Origin: Sipunculus nudus
Lineage: Eukaryota > Annelida > Sipuncula > Golfingiida > Sipunculidae
Length of the DNA: 64,000 nucleotides
Assembly (NCBI GenBank): GCA_026874595.1
Contig: CM049313.1
Coordinates: forward strand, 10,783,508 to 10,847,507
Direction: 5' to 3'
Shown: one piece after another, positions 35,520 to 49,700 of the stretch
Numbering within the stretch: position 1 is the first letter of the stretch
How the letters are laid out: the number at the start of each line of letters is the position of its first letter
The notes under the pieces: generated by a model
The model's database searches: none
Told to the model about the DNA's origin: nothing
What the model saw: only the letters and a program-made list of their open reading frames with translations
Made by a program: the position numbers and the translations under genes

Positions 35520-38500
35520 AAGTGGACTTTTCTCCGGATAAGCGAGTATAAATGTGAACATTGCCTTCGAGCAAGGGGAATTAAAAGTGCATTTCAAATT
35601 TTGATGATTGCAACTTTTAGGATTTTACACATTTACAGAACAAATGTTGAGACGCTTGCAAGTAAAAGTACATACAAAATGGCAGATTCCTCAAATAGGT
35701 CGCTAGCTATCATCACAAAGTTTACCGACATATTGATCATGGGACCAATATGCAAAATATACATTTAGTGGCGCCACAAATGTTGACCTACTTAATGCAA
35801 TCCAAAATACATCTTTCAGGTCTGCTTTATTGTTAAAATCAATTAAAGCCCTGGTTAACCTAGTTATCAGGTCTCCCCATTTGTTCTTTGGTTCATACCG
35901 CCAGACTGGCTGTCCATCGGTCTGTAATTATATTTTCTTTTATTTTATCAGAAGACTAGTTACTATATAATGATGGGTGCTATAATTTTCAAATCAGTTG
36001 AAACTGCAGTGGTTTGGCAGTTAGGATCTTTACAGTTTGTTTACATAATTTCTGGGCTTTTTTACCTGCTATAACATGTCTCTATAGAGACAAGTACAAA
36101 GACAACAACATTCCTTTATTTGACTTGGAAATGGCAATGACCAGAAATTGTATGTCCCTAAATCAGACATTAACCCTTAAAATCAGTAACCACAGAGATC
36201 TGCAAGAGTATGACTAACAGTTATGATATTTCACCACAGATGGTACATTCTGAATACCATTTCCCACCGAAGCATCAATTTTCCTATAATTTTTGAATGA
36301 GTTGATCTGAATATTGATGCGTGTTGTTTTATTATAGATAACTTTATCAACTGTCTGATACCGGTGTTGCCATCTGAATTCTTTTCTTTTTCAGCCTCTT
36401 TATTTATTATGTTTAGACTGACAAATGTGTACCAGTCATGTCACAGTATTAGCTCCTTTTAGCACACCAATCATATATTTTGCCCTTTGTCATAAAGTAA
36501 TATGCCATAATGTACTTTAACCAGATTTTTATATTTCTCTCAATCTACAAGGTGTGAACAAAGTGTAATCAAAGTTTGAAATGTCAGTTACAGATCATGT
36601 TTTTCAGCCGAGTATTTCTCTCTTGGATAACCTACATATACACAAGTGTAATGTTTTTGAGTTAATTTCACATATATGTCCCTCATCACTAAAGGATATA
36701 CCCTTTCGACTTTTGTGTGTGTGTTACCAGGTATAAGAGGAAAAGCCTTATCGATTTTTTTTGGACTGAAAGGTCAAGGTCACAAGTTATTGTCAGCTTT
36801 GATTTCAGATGATGAACTCATAGTGGTGATTCATGTAATTCACTATTCACAGTTATTTGTCTAAAATTTCTTTGACTAATAAGTCCAAATTGTATATTTG
36901 TATTTCCCTAATCATAAAATAAACCAGTTGATCCCGGGGGTAAAGTTCAAGGTCATAGATCGCAATTGATATTTCCACAATGTGGGTCTGAATGTAAACT
37001 CCATTGATTTGATCAAATGCTTGTCACGTCACTTTTATATTCGCAGTATAAACCCTCTAAAAGCAGCCCCGATACACTGCTGGGAAGAAACATGAACCAC
37101 TTTTAATTAGTACAGAAAGAAAAGACGCCATAGAGTAGATAAGAAAACATCTCTCTGATATGGTGCAGGGAGGCTATATTACATTTGGTCAATAATTGTC
37201 TCAATAGGCAAGTCATCAGAAATAAATCTGTTAAATATACAAGATTTCGGCTTTTATCTATTTAAGAGTTTACTCTCTGCAATAACCCCTTTATTAAAAT
37301 CAAAACAGTTTTGGATTCATAACCGATCCCATGGATTGGGAAAAGCAAACAGCCTTGTTTCTAATGTTTTATGTATTGATGAACTAGTCGTTCATTTTCA
37401 TATATTTTATTAAATTTTAAAAATATTAAAGATAACCTGTATGACCAACCCACTTTCTAGTTGACTTGTTAATTCGAACCCACATGACAGTATCAAACAA
37501 CGTTTTTCCCCCCGTGTCTCTACCATATTTCTTTGTGGCTTAAAATTGAAATACAATACAAAAACATACGTCGTCTTTATATTAAACTTAAGCCTTCGAA
37601 GCATTTTTTATAGTGCAGAGATCTCCAGAATTGAATTTTCCTTATACAGTATAAGGTGTACACCCATTTGGGAAAGGTTTATGACATGTTTCGCGAGACC
37701 TGGCATGCGGTAGCATTTCTTGTTCTTTCCTTTCCCATCTTTTGCGCTTTTTATCACATTATCACTGAACCACGAAAAGAAGTTGAAAATCTGATAAGAT
37801 ATTAGACTGGCACCTTTAAAACCAATACATACTTAAAAGAGTGAAGACAAGATCCCATTTACAATTGAGCATTACCTTGGTGGAAATGATCTGGTGTATT
37901 TCGAGTAAAATTCGTACATATGAGTAGAATTACGGATTTTATTTCCGAAAAAATGGGTTTTATTTGTATATTTAATAATATTCCAATTCACGTTCTACAT
38001 GTAACATGATTTAAATATAAATCCTTCAAAGCAAATGTTCACAGGTAGGCATTATTTCAAGCATGGACCCTTTTTGCTTTCATAGACGTGTCGTTTAACC
38101 ACATACTACAAGGTAAAACACAAAGCACAACACCTTTGACTTTCGGGGTGCTGAAAATCATATTTTTGCCACAAAGCTCGGAGAATATAGGTCACCATGA
38201 CCGAATTTCGGTTTTTCTCAAAGTGACCTGCCCAGGGCCTCTCGGGATATTAAGTAAGAAGTCTGTAGGTTCAACAATTACGAATTGTAAACGCTAAAGA
38301 GTAGTCAATATGGTTAAAAAATGGCCTGCTGGCCATTTAAGATTTTTGCAAATTAAGGACTGATCCTCTCATTTTATTTTGTTAGACTTTCACTATGTTT
38401 ATCCAGGGAAATTTGCGAGATGAATGGTGAACATTTTTTTTCAATAAAATGACTGGACTATCAGTATTATCAGAGGAAATTCGCGGTCTGCGTTTGCTAT

Positions 38501-40500
38501 TCTAGCCTGCCGTTCGGTTTGTGTGAAAATTCTTCAAACCAGCAACTGCACGCTAGGTCTTTTGGCTGTCCCCACATAAAAAATTATACCTTAACCGCAT
38601 TCTCCAATTTTGTCGATAATAAATAAAAAAATCTAGGATGGTGAAAATTACTGAAAATCTTATAAAGCGTTGTTATGTGCCACTGGGAACAAAATATGGC
38701 CTCACGGCAACAACAACGACCCACTCTCTCCACATGGGTATGGTACGGCTATTCACTCCGAACATTCATAAGACCCACAGACCAGAATGAAAACAGTTGT
38801 CACGTGTTTTAGCAGTAACAGTTTAATGTTTTGTTTGTAAATAAGGCAATATATATGCATTAAAATGTTTATCACATGAATCTGGCTTCATTTTATGCAC
38901 ATTGTGACCATGACGTCAAAATGCACGAGATTTCTCATGTACCTCTTTTTACTAAAATGGGTACATTCTCTAATACGTAATACGTTAGGTTTCAAATCAA
39001 ATAATCTAAAATCTTAATAATAAAACAAGTATATTCCCAGCACTATAAGCTCCATTGGCACTTATTTAAAGAACAAAATGATAACAAAACTCCTGTCATG
39101 AATATTATTCATGTATATCACAGATGCAGCCATACAGCTGAACTATGCTAGTCTGTTCCTCCAGTAGGTGGCCATTGTATTTAAGAATTTGTTGATTATT
39201 CTCTTAAAATTAAATATGATCACACAGTTTGACACTCAGGCTTAATATAAGATGAAAATCCTCATAACAAAGAAACAACTTTATATTTAACAAACTTTCT
39301 GTTGCTTCAGCATGAAACATGGCGTCTGCATTGGTTGCTGGCCTCACTTTGCCAGTTGCATCTTTTTAGATTATATATGACACAAAACAACCAATCAAAG
39401 CTTTTACATGTAGTTGTTTGAACATATGACCAGTGACCTTCATCAATTGGGTTGAGATGTTTTAAAAATATAGAACAGTTTCTCATATATTGATTTATTA
39501 AAATATATGGTACGGTTTAGGCTTCGCTCTAGTTCATAAGGTTTGGACCTCATTCCTGCATTGTAGTTTACTTTTAGGATTAGATGAGCCAGTTTTTGAA
39601 ATTATTCTGAAATTTAAATTGGCCTCCCACTATGGAACAGACTTTGATAAAATACTGGAATGCACAGCACACAGAAAATGTATGCAAATGTTTACTAGAT
39701 GTACAGTTGTAAAGTTGCTTTATATACATATTCATACAACGCAATTTCAGTATCAACAGTTATTAGCCAATGCATCACAAAGATTCTAATGGACGGAATC
39801 ATGCAAAGAGCATTACAGTTGATATATATGGATGATACATTTGTGCAGGTATTTGCTTCAATAGCATCAGCATGACAATTGATGGAGAAATATGGTTGGT
39901 AACTCTTCATTAGTTTTTATGAAGAGTTACAAACTATATTTATACATTTAAGCAGTTAATATCTTACAAAGATCTTACTGGACAGAATCACAGCAAAGGC
40001 AGATTCACAGTGAATGTATCACAAGGTTCTTATTGGACAGAATCAGAGGAGCACCACCACAGTAAAATCTGGGGCAGCATAAGATCACAATCTTTGGCAC
40101 ATAATTTTAAAATATTTATAAAAAAAATAACTAAAAACAAATAACTACAACCACAGTGCTTTGTTAGGCATGAAATTCCATTTCAAATAGACAGGTTGTA
40201 TGGTTCTTATATGGATGCTTCCTGTTGAACAACTTCTTGGGCTGATTGAAAGTCTGATAGTCATACAGTGGTTAGCAATGATTAAGTCTGACTTGTCCAT
40301 TCCATGTGTCTATTTTCTAAGCAAACCTGGAAGTACATATTGGCCTCTTGAAATATTGATATACTGAACCAGCACAAAGACCACCAAGCTGTTAAGACCA
40401 CCTCAACTGTACAAATGAACCTGCAGAACAGGACAGCCTGACTATCAAATCATGACAGCCTGCCAACCATGACCACCAAAAGATGAATTCAATACTTTAG
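35520..40500. other. intergenic between foldback element and IQCH
   Basis: About 5 kb with no supported gene. Frames (36014-36217, 36676-36864, 37410-37604, 38088-38297, 39695-39910) are short and unremarkable. Short phrases such as AAGGTCAAGGTCACAAG (36771-36790) and GTTCAAGGTCATAGATC (36946-36962) recur in both this stretch and IQCH introns, as in dispersed repeats. Confidence 0.5.
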
Positions 40501-40548
40501 GTAGAAGTATATTTATTTCTTAATGGTCTCTTATATCAAATAAATTAT

Positions 40549-40554
40549 TTTATT
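40549..40554 (-). terminator. candidate IQCH poly(A) signal
   Basis: AATAAA on the minus strand 36 bp after the stop; a second lies at 40512-40517, 73 bp after it. Which is used cannot be told from the sequence. Confidence 0.5.
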
Positions 40555-40589
40555 TTAGAGTACAATAAAATCAACAACTATGGTGACCA

Positions 40590-40776
40590 TTACTGGTCCT
40601 CTGTTGTCTGGTCCTCTGCGTTTTGTACAGTAGTTCCCAGAATTCCCTCAACATCCTCGATGACAGCCTGGAAGTTGCTCTCCCCCTGCATGTTGGGAGC
40701 AGATATCTCCTGGTGGATCACAGATAAGTTACGAGCAAAAGTTGCCAAAGCTCCTTGTAGGTTATCTCCAATGGTC
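40590..40776 (-). CDS. IQCH: IQCH terminal coding exon
   Basis: Acceptor TTATTATCCAG. It encodes the C-terminus with [19 protein letters not shown], a well-kept stretch of the family, then an acidic tail ending in TTEDQ before TAA. The split codon at the junction reads CT|G (Leu), restoring [12 protein letters not shown] across the splice. Confidence 0.92.
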
Positions 40777-43700
40777 CTGGATAATAAAACAATCATGATT
40801 CTTTAATATTTCTTTTGATGGAGGTAACCACCATACTTTTTATAATGCTTGCTTGACTAAGTATATTGGAAATCTGCAGAATTGCATTCCTGTTTTAGAC
40901 CACATGACAATTATCACACAAATTATCCTGGCATCAACCAGGCTTGGGGTACTTCACCTGCAGGTCCTGGGTGTTTTACACCAAGAAACCCCCCAAAAGG
41001 TGCACTCGTTTGAGAGTGAAACACTGTGGAGTACAGTCTTCCCATAGAGCCTGAAGAATGCTCACCCTGGGTAGACGCTGACCCTGAAAAAATCTTACTG
41101 TCTCGGCTGAGATTTGAACTCATGATCTCCCAGCTCTAAGCCATGTGCTATACCCTAGTCCACAGAAGCTGGAAACAATCATGATTTTATTACTGGCCCT
41201 CTTGTATCATAAACAATCAATAATATCTTAAACATGTACAACTGATTTTAAGAAATGTTTGGCAAAAAATCTAGTTAATGTTCGCTCCAGGCTTGTAATC
41301 CTTGTTCATTTTGCAAACAACAAAGGTCAGTGCAGTCTTAAAGGTACTGCAGGACCTAGGCATTAAAGGGATATACTGAACAGCATCCAATCTTGAGAAA
41401 CAAAAAAAAAAAAAAAACATAACTTTACCCAAAGGGAAGTAGAACATTGCTGAAATGTTGGCATTGATAAAAAAAAGAGTATGAATTTACAACCTTTAAT
41501 AGTTTTATAGAAATATGGAATTAATGCAGTATTTTCCACTGAACATCCACAGCAGTGAATTAATATTACAGAAGTGTTAAAAGATATTGAATTAAGGAAA
41601 AAGTTAGGAAGACAACCACTTAACTGAAGCTGCTGACAACATATTAAAGTAAATAAGTGAAATGAGACTCACAGCATGCCAAGATTTTCTCTGTTCGTCC
41701 CATCAATGAGTGTAAAGACAGTTCCTTGTTTCTCCTGCAGCACAAAACACATTAAGCTTAGTAAAAGTAAAAATATTTAAATAATGTTTCTAACAACAAA
41801 TTCCTGTTATAAACATTCATCAGACTTAAGTTCTCAACTATTGCTTTAGAAAGTTATAAATTGTGCATATAAAGTATGCCAGAGCATTGTTAAGACTTTA
41901 CTTTAAACATTCCATGTTAAACCACACAGGAAAGAGTGATGTTCTAAGAGCATTAATAAATTCATTGTTACCACAGATGATGCCTTTATCTGGTCTGGTG
42001 TAACCATTTGTTAACCCTGTCCTATCTTTCTATGTATTTATAAGTGTGTCAAATCAGAGATACCTACCACCCCTCTTTCACTGCATGTGGACTGACCAAT
42101 TAACACCCCTATTATAAAGTAGGCTGTACTGGAGTCAGGGCAGGATGGAAAGGTCATTATGATGTGCTTAGGAGCAAAACTGTAGAAGAAATTCTACAAG
42201 TATACCTTTTTCTCCTTATTTCTATACTATTAAGCCAATCAAATGAGTAGGGAACATCCTGTGAATGAAGGTCTAAAGGAGCCTTCAATCCCCATGCCCC
42301 TATTAGAGCCACCGTGATCTCTTTTCACTGCATTTAATAAACATACAACATTTTTTGTTTGGCCCAATGGGCACATTTCATTTGGATTTTGCTGTGTCTG
42401 TGCTGTAACTGAAATACAGCTAACATGTGAGTAAGTAATTTCTGCAGTAATTTCTTGTGTCTACATTTGCCTATTCAGCAACAAATGTGTCTGGATTTAA
42501 ATACATTTTGCTTATGAATATGTTATTGTATTCCACAGCTGGATATGTTACATATAAGCTAGGATGCCTTCAGTTCTGAGGATACCCTTCTAGAAGGGTG
42601 GTCATTAGGGCTGGAACAAAACATTATCTCATGAAACTGTATGTTTGTATCGCAATACTTCCCTCATAATGTAACACATGAAGTGATAATATAAAGTATA
42701 TTACAGTTCAGATTCAGAATATATTTAGTTATGCTTTTTGAAAGAAAACTTTTCTGACAGAAATTATGCATATAAATCATTTCCGAACTGTAATAATGTA
42801 ATTTATTTCCAAACAATTAGCCGAGCAGATGCTGTCCCACTGGCATTGCGTTTAACCAAGCATATCAATTCTGTATGGCACTTACAAACAATTATTAAAT
42901 GTTAGATTTAAATTCCATTTGGTGATGGAATATTCCCTAAATATTGATAAGGTTGACTGTATAGATACAATATTTGTCTTTGTATCTCGCTGTATCGGTG
43001 AACCTCTGTACCATTAAAGCCCTAGTGGCCATTCAGTATCACAGTATTACCTTTATATCATATCCAATGCCATGTGCACGACACATCTGGAAGAAGACAC
43101 TGTAGTGAACCACTGACAGGTTGGTGTGGTGAAGCTTGGTGCTTAATACTGCATAGCGACTTGTGTTTGGAGGCTGAAATGCAGGAAGAATATTAAATTA
43201 TCAGAAATAGGGAGACATCTCATCACAAACAAATATGTCGACCTCTTACACATTATAAGCTTCATTAATAGACAAATCACATACCATACCAGGCTGTTTG
43301 TAGCTGTAACCTTACAAAATTTAAGTTGAACATACATTCTTATGCAGTGGTTATACACTGCAGTCATTCCAGATCTCCTTCCTTTTAGTTGTTGCGCTGT
43401 ATAGCAATTTTTTTATTACACCAGGGCTGGCACAGGGCCAAGAATTGACCAAGCCACCACAGCCTTTATGCTCTGCCCCTTGGACCTAATTATGCAAATG
43501 AGCCCCCGAAACGCTCCTACACAGAAGGCTTTCAAAAAAACGTCACTAAGGTCGGTCGCATATGATGCTGCATTGACTGACATCATCAGCTGGAAATGTT
43601 ACATCTCTGTTCCCCAGTGATGAATATATCGCAATTATTTTGAAGTGTTTTGCCATATTTTGTGTTATTTATCTCATGCAAAAAATTCAGTGCAAGGTAA

Positions 43701-46700
43701 GGCATTATCACTCACTCAGCAGTTGGCGCAATAGCTCCTGGAACCTTTGGCCTAGAACTGTTTATAATGTCGCCTTTGTATAAAAAAAATCTCAGAAACA
43801 AGCAGACAGCTGTAATGGTACAGACCACGTGTGTTCTGTTTAGGAGAGTCGCCCACATTATGCAAATTTTGTGCTTGTCAGGTGATTGACTGTTTACACT
43901 GCCAATGGTAACTTGATTGGTTGCTCATAACTGCTCTGCTCATGATTATTCATTGAATTAATATGCACTTAAGGTCACACAGAGTTCATGGTTAGATCAA
44001 TTGTAATCATACTGATGAGAGTGTGGTTTTACTTTGTGTATCAAACCAATGGCAGCAGAGTTAAATTTAGTATTGTATGTTCAGTGTGATACCATGCTCT
44101 CTTTGGTCTGATTACAATTCTTTGCCAGTCCTAGTGATAAAACCCAGGGGATCTTGCTATAAAAAGGCAGCAGTTAAAGCAGAGTTGATACAGAATGACT
44201 GCAGTGTATAACTGCTGCATTAGGAGTGAAAGCTATCCAAGATGTATATCCATGCAAAATTTTAGGCAGGTAAGTCAAACCACTGCCAAGATATGAGTGA
44301 TTTTATACCACAGCAGACAAACAGACAGATGCTGTTCGGAAATGGTTGCAGATGGCTCCACCAGTTTTGCGTATGATGAAGAGCTATGTGAGATCTATAC
44401 ACATGCAAAATTTTGGGAGGATATGTCAAACCAGTCCTGGGATATAAACCTGGATGTCTGAAGCCTGAATGTGAAAGTAGGTGGCGCCACCTGCCACAAA
44501 ATCAAGTAAGCTATCCAAGATGTATATACATGCAAAATCTTAGGCAGATAAGTCAAACCACTGCCGAGATATGAGTGATTTTATCCAACGGCAGACAAAC
44601 AGACGGGCGATGTGCAAAAATGGTTGCAGGTGGCGCCACCAGTTTTGCATATGATAAAGAGCTATGTGAGATCTATACACATGCAAAATTTCAGGAGGAT
44701 ATGTCAAACCAGTCTTGAGATATAAGCCTGGATGTCTGCAGCCTGAACGTAAATGAAGTTGGCGCCAGCTGTCATAAAATCAAGAAAGCTATCCAGGATG
44801 AATACATTCACATGCAAAATTTCAGGTGGATAAGTCCATTCACTGCTGAGAAATGAGTAATTTTATCCCAAGGCAGATGAACAGATTGACGTATGTTATA
44901 AAGCTATCCAAGGGCTACATTTGAGCAAAATTTTTTTCATGATTGGTCAAACGAGTCCAAAGATATGTGGGTTAATGTGTTAAAACAGACTTACAGATGG
45001 ACGCACTGGAGAGAGGAAAGGTCAGAGGTCAACTCAAAATATTTTGGCACCAGTTCACATATGACCCAATAATGGTGTACAGTTTCGGAAAAATCTGTCC
45101 AGTGGTTTCAGAGTTCTATTCCAGAAAAGAACGCGGTGGCGGCGGAACCAGGTCAAAAACATAGTATCCACAAAGCTTTGTTTTGGAGGATACAGTAACA
45201 AATGAAATCACAAAAATGCTACAGTAAAGGTAGGTGAATAGCTGGCTTTAATTCTATTATCTGCAAACAAGCAAATTTGTGGAATTTATGTCCTCCGCTT
45301 CCACCTCTTGTTGTCCCCCTATTGCCTTTTCAATATGTTTTAGTTTTTATTTTCCCCTAAAAATGTCTCCACATGTCATAGTGGCTGTGTTTTAGTTTCC
45401 CTGAAGATGTCTCTACATGTCAATTTTTTTGTGAAATGGGAACAAAGGGAAATTTTTTGTTTGTTTGGGAGCTGGTGATAATAATTTATCAGACAGACAC
45501 TCCAAAACCAATCCCAACCAAGGTGAGTAAGAGGAATCACGGACAACAATTGGGATACAATCGTATAATATTTAGGAACATTGTTGCATGGAAACAAAAA
45601 CCTGACGGACGGACATGGACAGACAGACAAACCTAAATCAATGTCCGCTGTTCAGCTGAAGTGGGGGGAAAAAAAAAAAACAGCTTCAACCAGTATCCAT
45701 AATTGAGGGGATTCAACAGTATGGTAAATGTTTAAAAATCATATATTCAATCCCTTATTCATTTGCACAAATTTACTGTAAACATAAACGAGGATACCTA
45801 TTGTACACTTACTTCCTCCTGTTGTACTTTCCGTCTTCGAGATTTCTTCTCCTCACGTTTTGGGGGAGGGATATCAAAGTAGTGACTCTCGACATCCAGT
45901 GACCCTCCCGTCATAAACTTCATCAGATTGAACATCGCTACACTGTTACTATAGCAGAGGTCAAGGTCAGTGGCCCACATTTTCTGCTCCATCTGATGTG
46001 AAAATCAGGGATGTTAGAATATATACAAATATGTATACCAAGAAAAACACATTTTTATTACCTTCCAGTTGGAAACTGAATACAACAAAGATCAAAGGTC
46101 ACAGTAAAAGTCAAGGTCATGAAAGTACAGTATAGTTCAAATGCTTTTTATTTTTAAGCTTTCTGAATCATTTATGGCAAATATACAGTGTATTTTTAAT
46201 GCTCAAACAGAAAAAACACAGAAATACACAGAAAATTCAATATGTATAAATCTTTATATATAAACCTTTTATGTAACAAGCTTAACCCAAATGATTATTC
46301 CTGACAAAACTGAAAGTGTCCATTTGTCAGCTCTATTCTAGTACAACAAGTAAATGCTGTTTGAAAAGATACCATAAACTACTTACATATCATACAGTAA
46401 AAGAGCTTTATCAGCTTTATCATACTTGTTTAGAGCATTTGTGTATTTATTTATTTTCTCTTAATTATCAAAAATCTTGACAATTATATTAACAGGTATC
46501 TTCTCTGTAACATAGGAAGATTACAAGATGATATACACAATGCACACAAAAAGATCCACATACAACTTCAATTTAACTTTTGTAACAATTTAACATATGT
46601 AAGGAATAGCAATGTACCCACATTCTGGGAAAACTCACCGTTTTAGGATGAATGAAAGTAACAAAGTCGATAGTGAAGTATCCCACAACCCCTCTTGTTT

Positions 46701-49700
46701 TACACGCATCAGCAATCAACATGCATGCCTTGTTAAGGATCTCGGGTTCCACTGATGACTGCGGGACAGAGAGACCCCAGCTATTGAAAGGATTCTCTGC
46801 ATGCACCTGGTCTCCCATACACACAATACTGACCTTACCATTTGGTTCAATGAGCATGTCAACTGACAGGGCGGTTACACTGTCACTGGGTGGACAACCT
46901 TCTATAACACCACCTGAAAATACAACAAAGATAGCCATAAAAATCTGAATATGATCTAAGGAAAAAAATACTTCCTCTAATGAAACAACATACATTCATC
47001 CTTAAGACATATCCATCTTGTAGGTTGAATTTGTTGTGATTGTGCTACCATGCAGGGCTTGATATTAACAGTAAAACCTCTTGCCTGGGGAAAGTAAAAA
47101 TTACAGGAAATGCTGGTAGGGCAACTAAAAGTCTGCTCCTACTTGCCTGACGGGGAATGAGGATCGATCATACACCTTTACTGAAAGGCCTGAATCTGAA
47201 CTAATTTTTAATAAGCCATTTGCTTTCTTGAAGAAATGAAATTCTAATATTGATAATACCTCTATATCTTAAACTACCTGTACCTTTATCTGTACAAATA
47301 CTAAAAAGAATTATGATTAATAAACAAAAAGTTGAACATGTTTTTTGTCTAACATGCAATGTATCATACAACACAATCATTTTTAGCGAACCTGTGAGCT
47401 TATGCGATGGTGCGGTGGCATCCGTCGTATGTCGTGCGTCGTCTGTACGTTAACCATAGCTTTCTCAAAAATGGCAGGAGCTAGCATCACCAAATTTTTT
47501 GCAAATAATCAGTCATCTGAAAAACTCTATAAGATTTTGTTTATTTTTTTTCTAACTGCATTTTCTTAGATTATATAGGAAAAAAGCTAAACAAGCTTTA
47601 AAAATCTTCTTCTCTGAAACTGTCCAGCCAAATTGTCCAATATATCACAGAAATGATCCCTGGAACAATCTCTCTCAAGTTTGTTCGAATGGTTCCAGTT
47701 CGGAGATTTTTGGCTGAGTTACAGGAGGTGGAACTTAGTCATCTATCCAAAAAGCACACTTAAATTAAAATCTCAGAAATGGCTAGAGCTATAATCACCA
47801 AATTTTATACCAATGTTTGTCACATATGTCATATCTGAAATTGAGGTATTGGTGGCGCCACCTACATTGATCTGTTTTTTACAAGCGAAAATGTAATATT
47901 AAACTCTTCTAGCTAATACACTGATTTATGATGAAACTGTTAAGCTAATTGGTTTAAACTTTACAAGAATTATTCTATGGTAGGGTTTTCCAGTTTCATA
48001 AGAATAGATTCGGTAAATACAGCTTTAAAAAAGCATTGTAGCCAATTGATAAAGGCTTTCTGTGTTTGAAAACTGATTTGACAACATGCTGAGTTTCAGC
48101 AGCCAAGTCAAGAGGTCACTCCGTACAACCAGGTGGGCTCCAGACATCACCATGGCAACTGACCTGGCTCTGGCGGTTGTCTAGACAATGTGTCTAGACA
48201 TCTAGACACAGTGTCTAGACACAATGTCTAGGCTCAGAATTCCCAGATTATTGGAACTATATCTTTCAGCTGTTTAAAAAACTTGGTTTGCATTTTGAGT
48301 AAATCTGTGAGCTTATGCAATGGTGTGGCGTCGTCTGTCTTCTGTCGTCTCTCAAAAAGGGCAGGAGCTAGCATCACCAATTTTTTTGCAAAAGATTTGT
48401 CATCTAAAAAATTATCGAATTTTTAGCGAACATGTGAGCTTATGCAATGTTGCTGCATTGCCCATCGTGCGTCAGTGCGTCGTCTCTAGTTAACCATACC
48501 TATCTCAAAAATGGCAGGAGCTAGCATCACCAAATTTTTGCAAATAATCAGTCATCAGTCATCATTTGTTTATTTTTTTTCTAACTGCATTTTCTTAGAT
48601 TTTTGCACAGCGTCCATCTGTTCATCTGCCTTGGGATAAAAAGACTCATATCTCTGCATTGGTTGGACTTATCGACCTGAAATTTTGCATGTGTATACAT
48701 CTTGGACAGCTTTCTTGATTTTAAGGCAGGTGGCGCCACCTACATTCAAATTAACGCTGCAGACATCCAAGCTCATATCTCTGGAACCATTTGACCGATT
48801 GGGCAACAATTTTGCATGTTAATAGATCTCACATAGCTCTTTATCATAGGCAAAACTGGCCCCACTTGCATTCATTTTTGCACAGTGTCCGTCTGTTTGT
48901 TTGCTGTGGGATAAAATCACTCATATCTCGGCAGTGGTTTGACATACCTGCCTAAAAGTTTGCAGGTTTATACATCTTGGATAGCTTTCTTGATTTTTGT
49001 GGCAGGTGGCGCCACCTTCATTTATGTATACGCTGCAGACATTCAGGCTTTTATTTCAGGACTGGTTTGACATATCCACCTGAAAGTTTGCATGTGTATA
49101 GATCTCACATAGCTCTTAATCATACACAAAAGAGGTGGTGTCACCTGCCACCATTTTTGCACAGTGTCCGTCTGTTTGTCTGCCATGGGCTAAAATCACT
49201 CAGTGGTGGTTTGACTTGTCTGCCTAAAATTTTGCATGTTTATACATCTTGGACAGCTTTCTGGATTTTGTGGTAGGTGGCACAACCGACATACACATTT
49301 CAGCTGCAGACATCCAGGCTATTATGCAGCACACCTCACTCTATTTCCCCATGCCACTCAATCCATGCCTCACTTCACCTGTCCCACTCTGATTTTGGCG
49401 GATACAAGTAGTCGCTTGTTGACTACCCTTATTCTAGTTTTTGTGTTGTGTGCACCCATACTAGAATTTCAGCAGTGATGTTTGTTTAATTGTTTCTTGT
49501 TCTAAGTGTTTAGTACTTGCATTGTTCATATACATGTTACACATGTTCTTGAAAAGTAATGGTCCATCATTGAAGCATTATACCTGGTGTAATCTCATTG
49601 CACAGGTTCGCATTAGGCCTGTAGGCCTTGTTTTAACACACTTTGGGTTCTTGGCTACGACCATTGATTTTTGTAGGGCAAGTAAAAACTCATGTAGACC

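Noticed and set aside
41085-41165. Possible functional tRNA gene on the minus strand
   Set aside because: There is a B-box-like motif, but the cloverleaf arms do not pair. It matches a second diverged copy at 60491-60726, so it is a SINE.
46652-46948. 98-codon plus-strand frame
   Set aside because: It is the antisense shadow of the IQCH exon 46639-46913.
48977-49478. Two plus-strand frames of 80-99 codons with repeated peptides
   Set aside because: They translate the inverted dimeric DNA repeat inside an IQCH intron, antisense to the gene.
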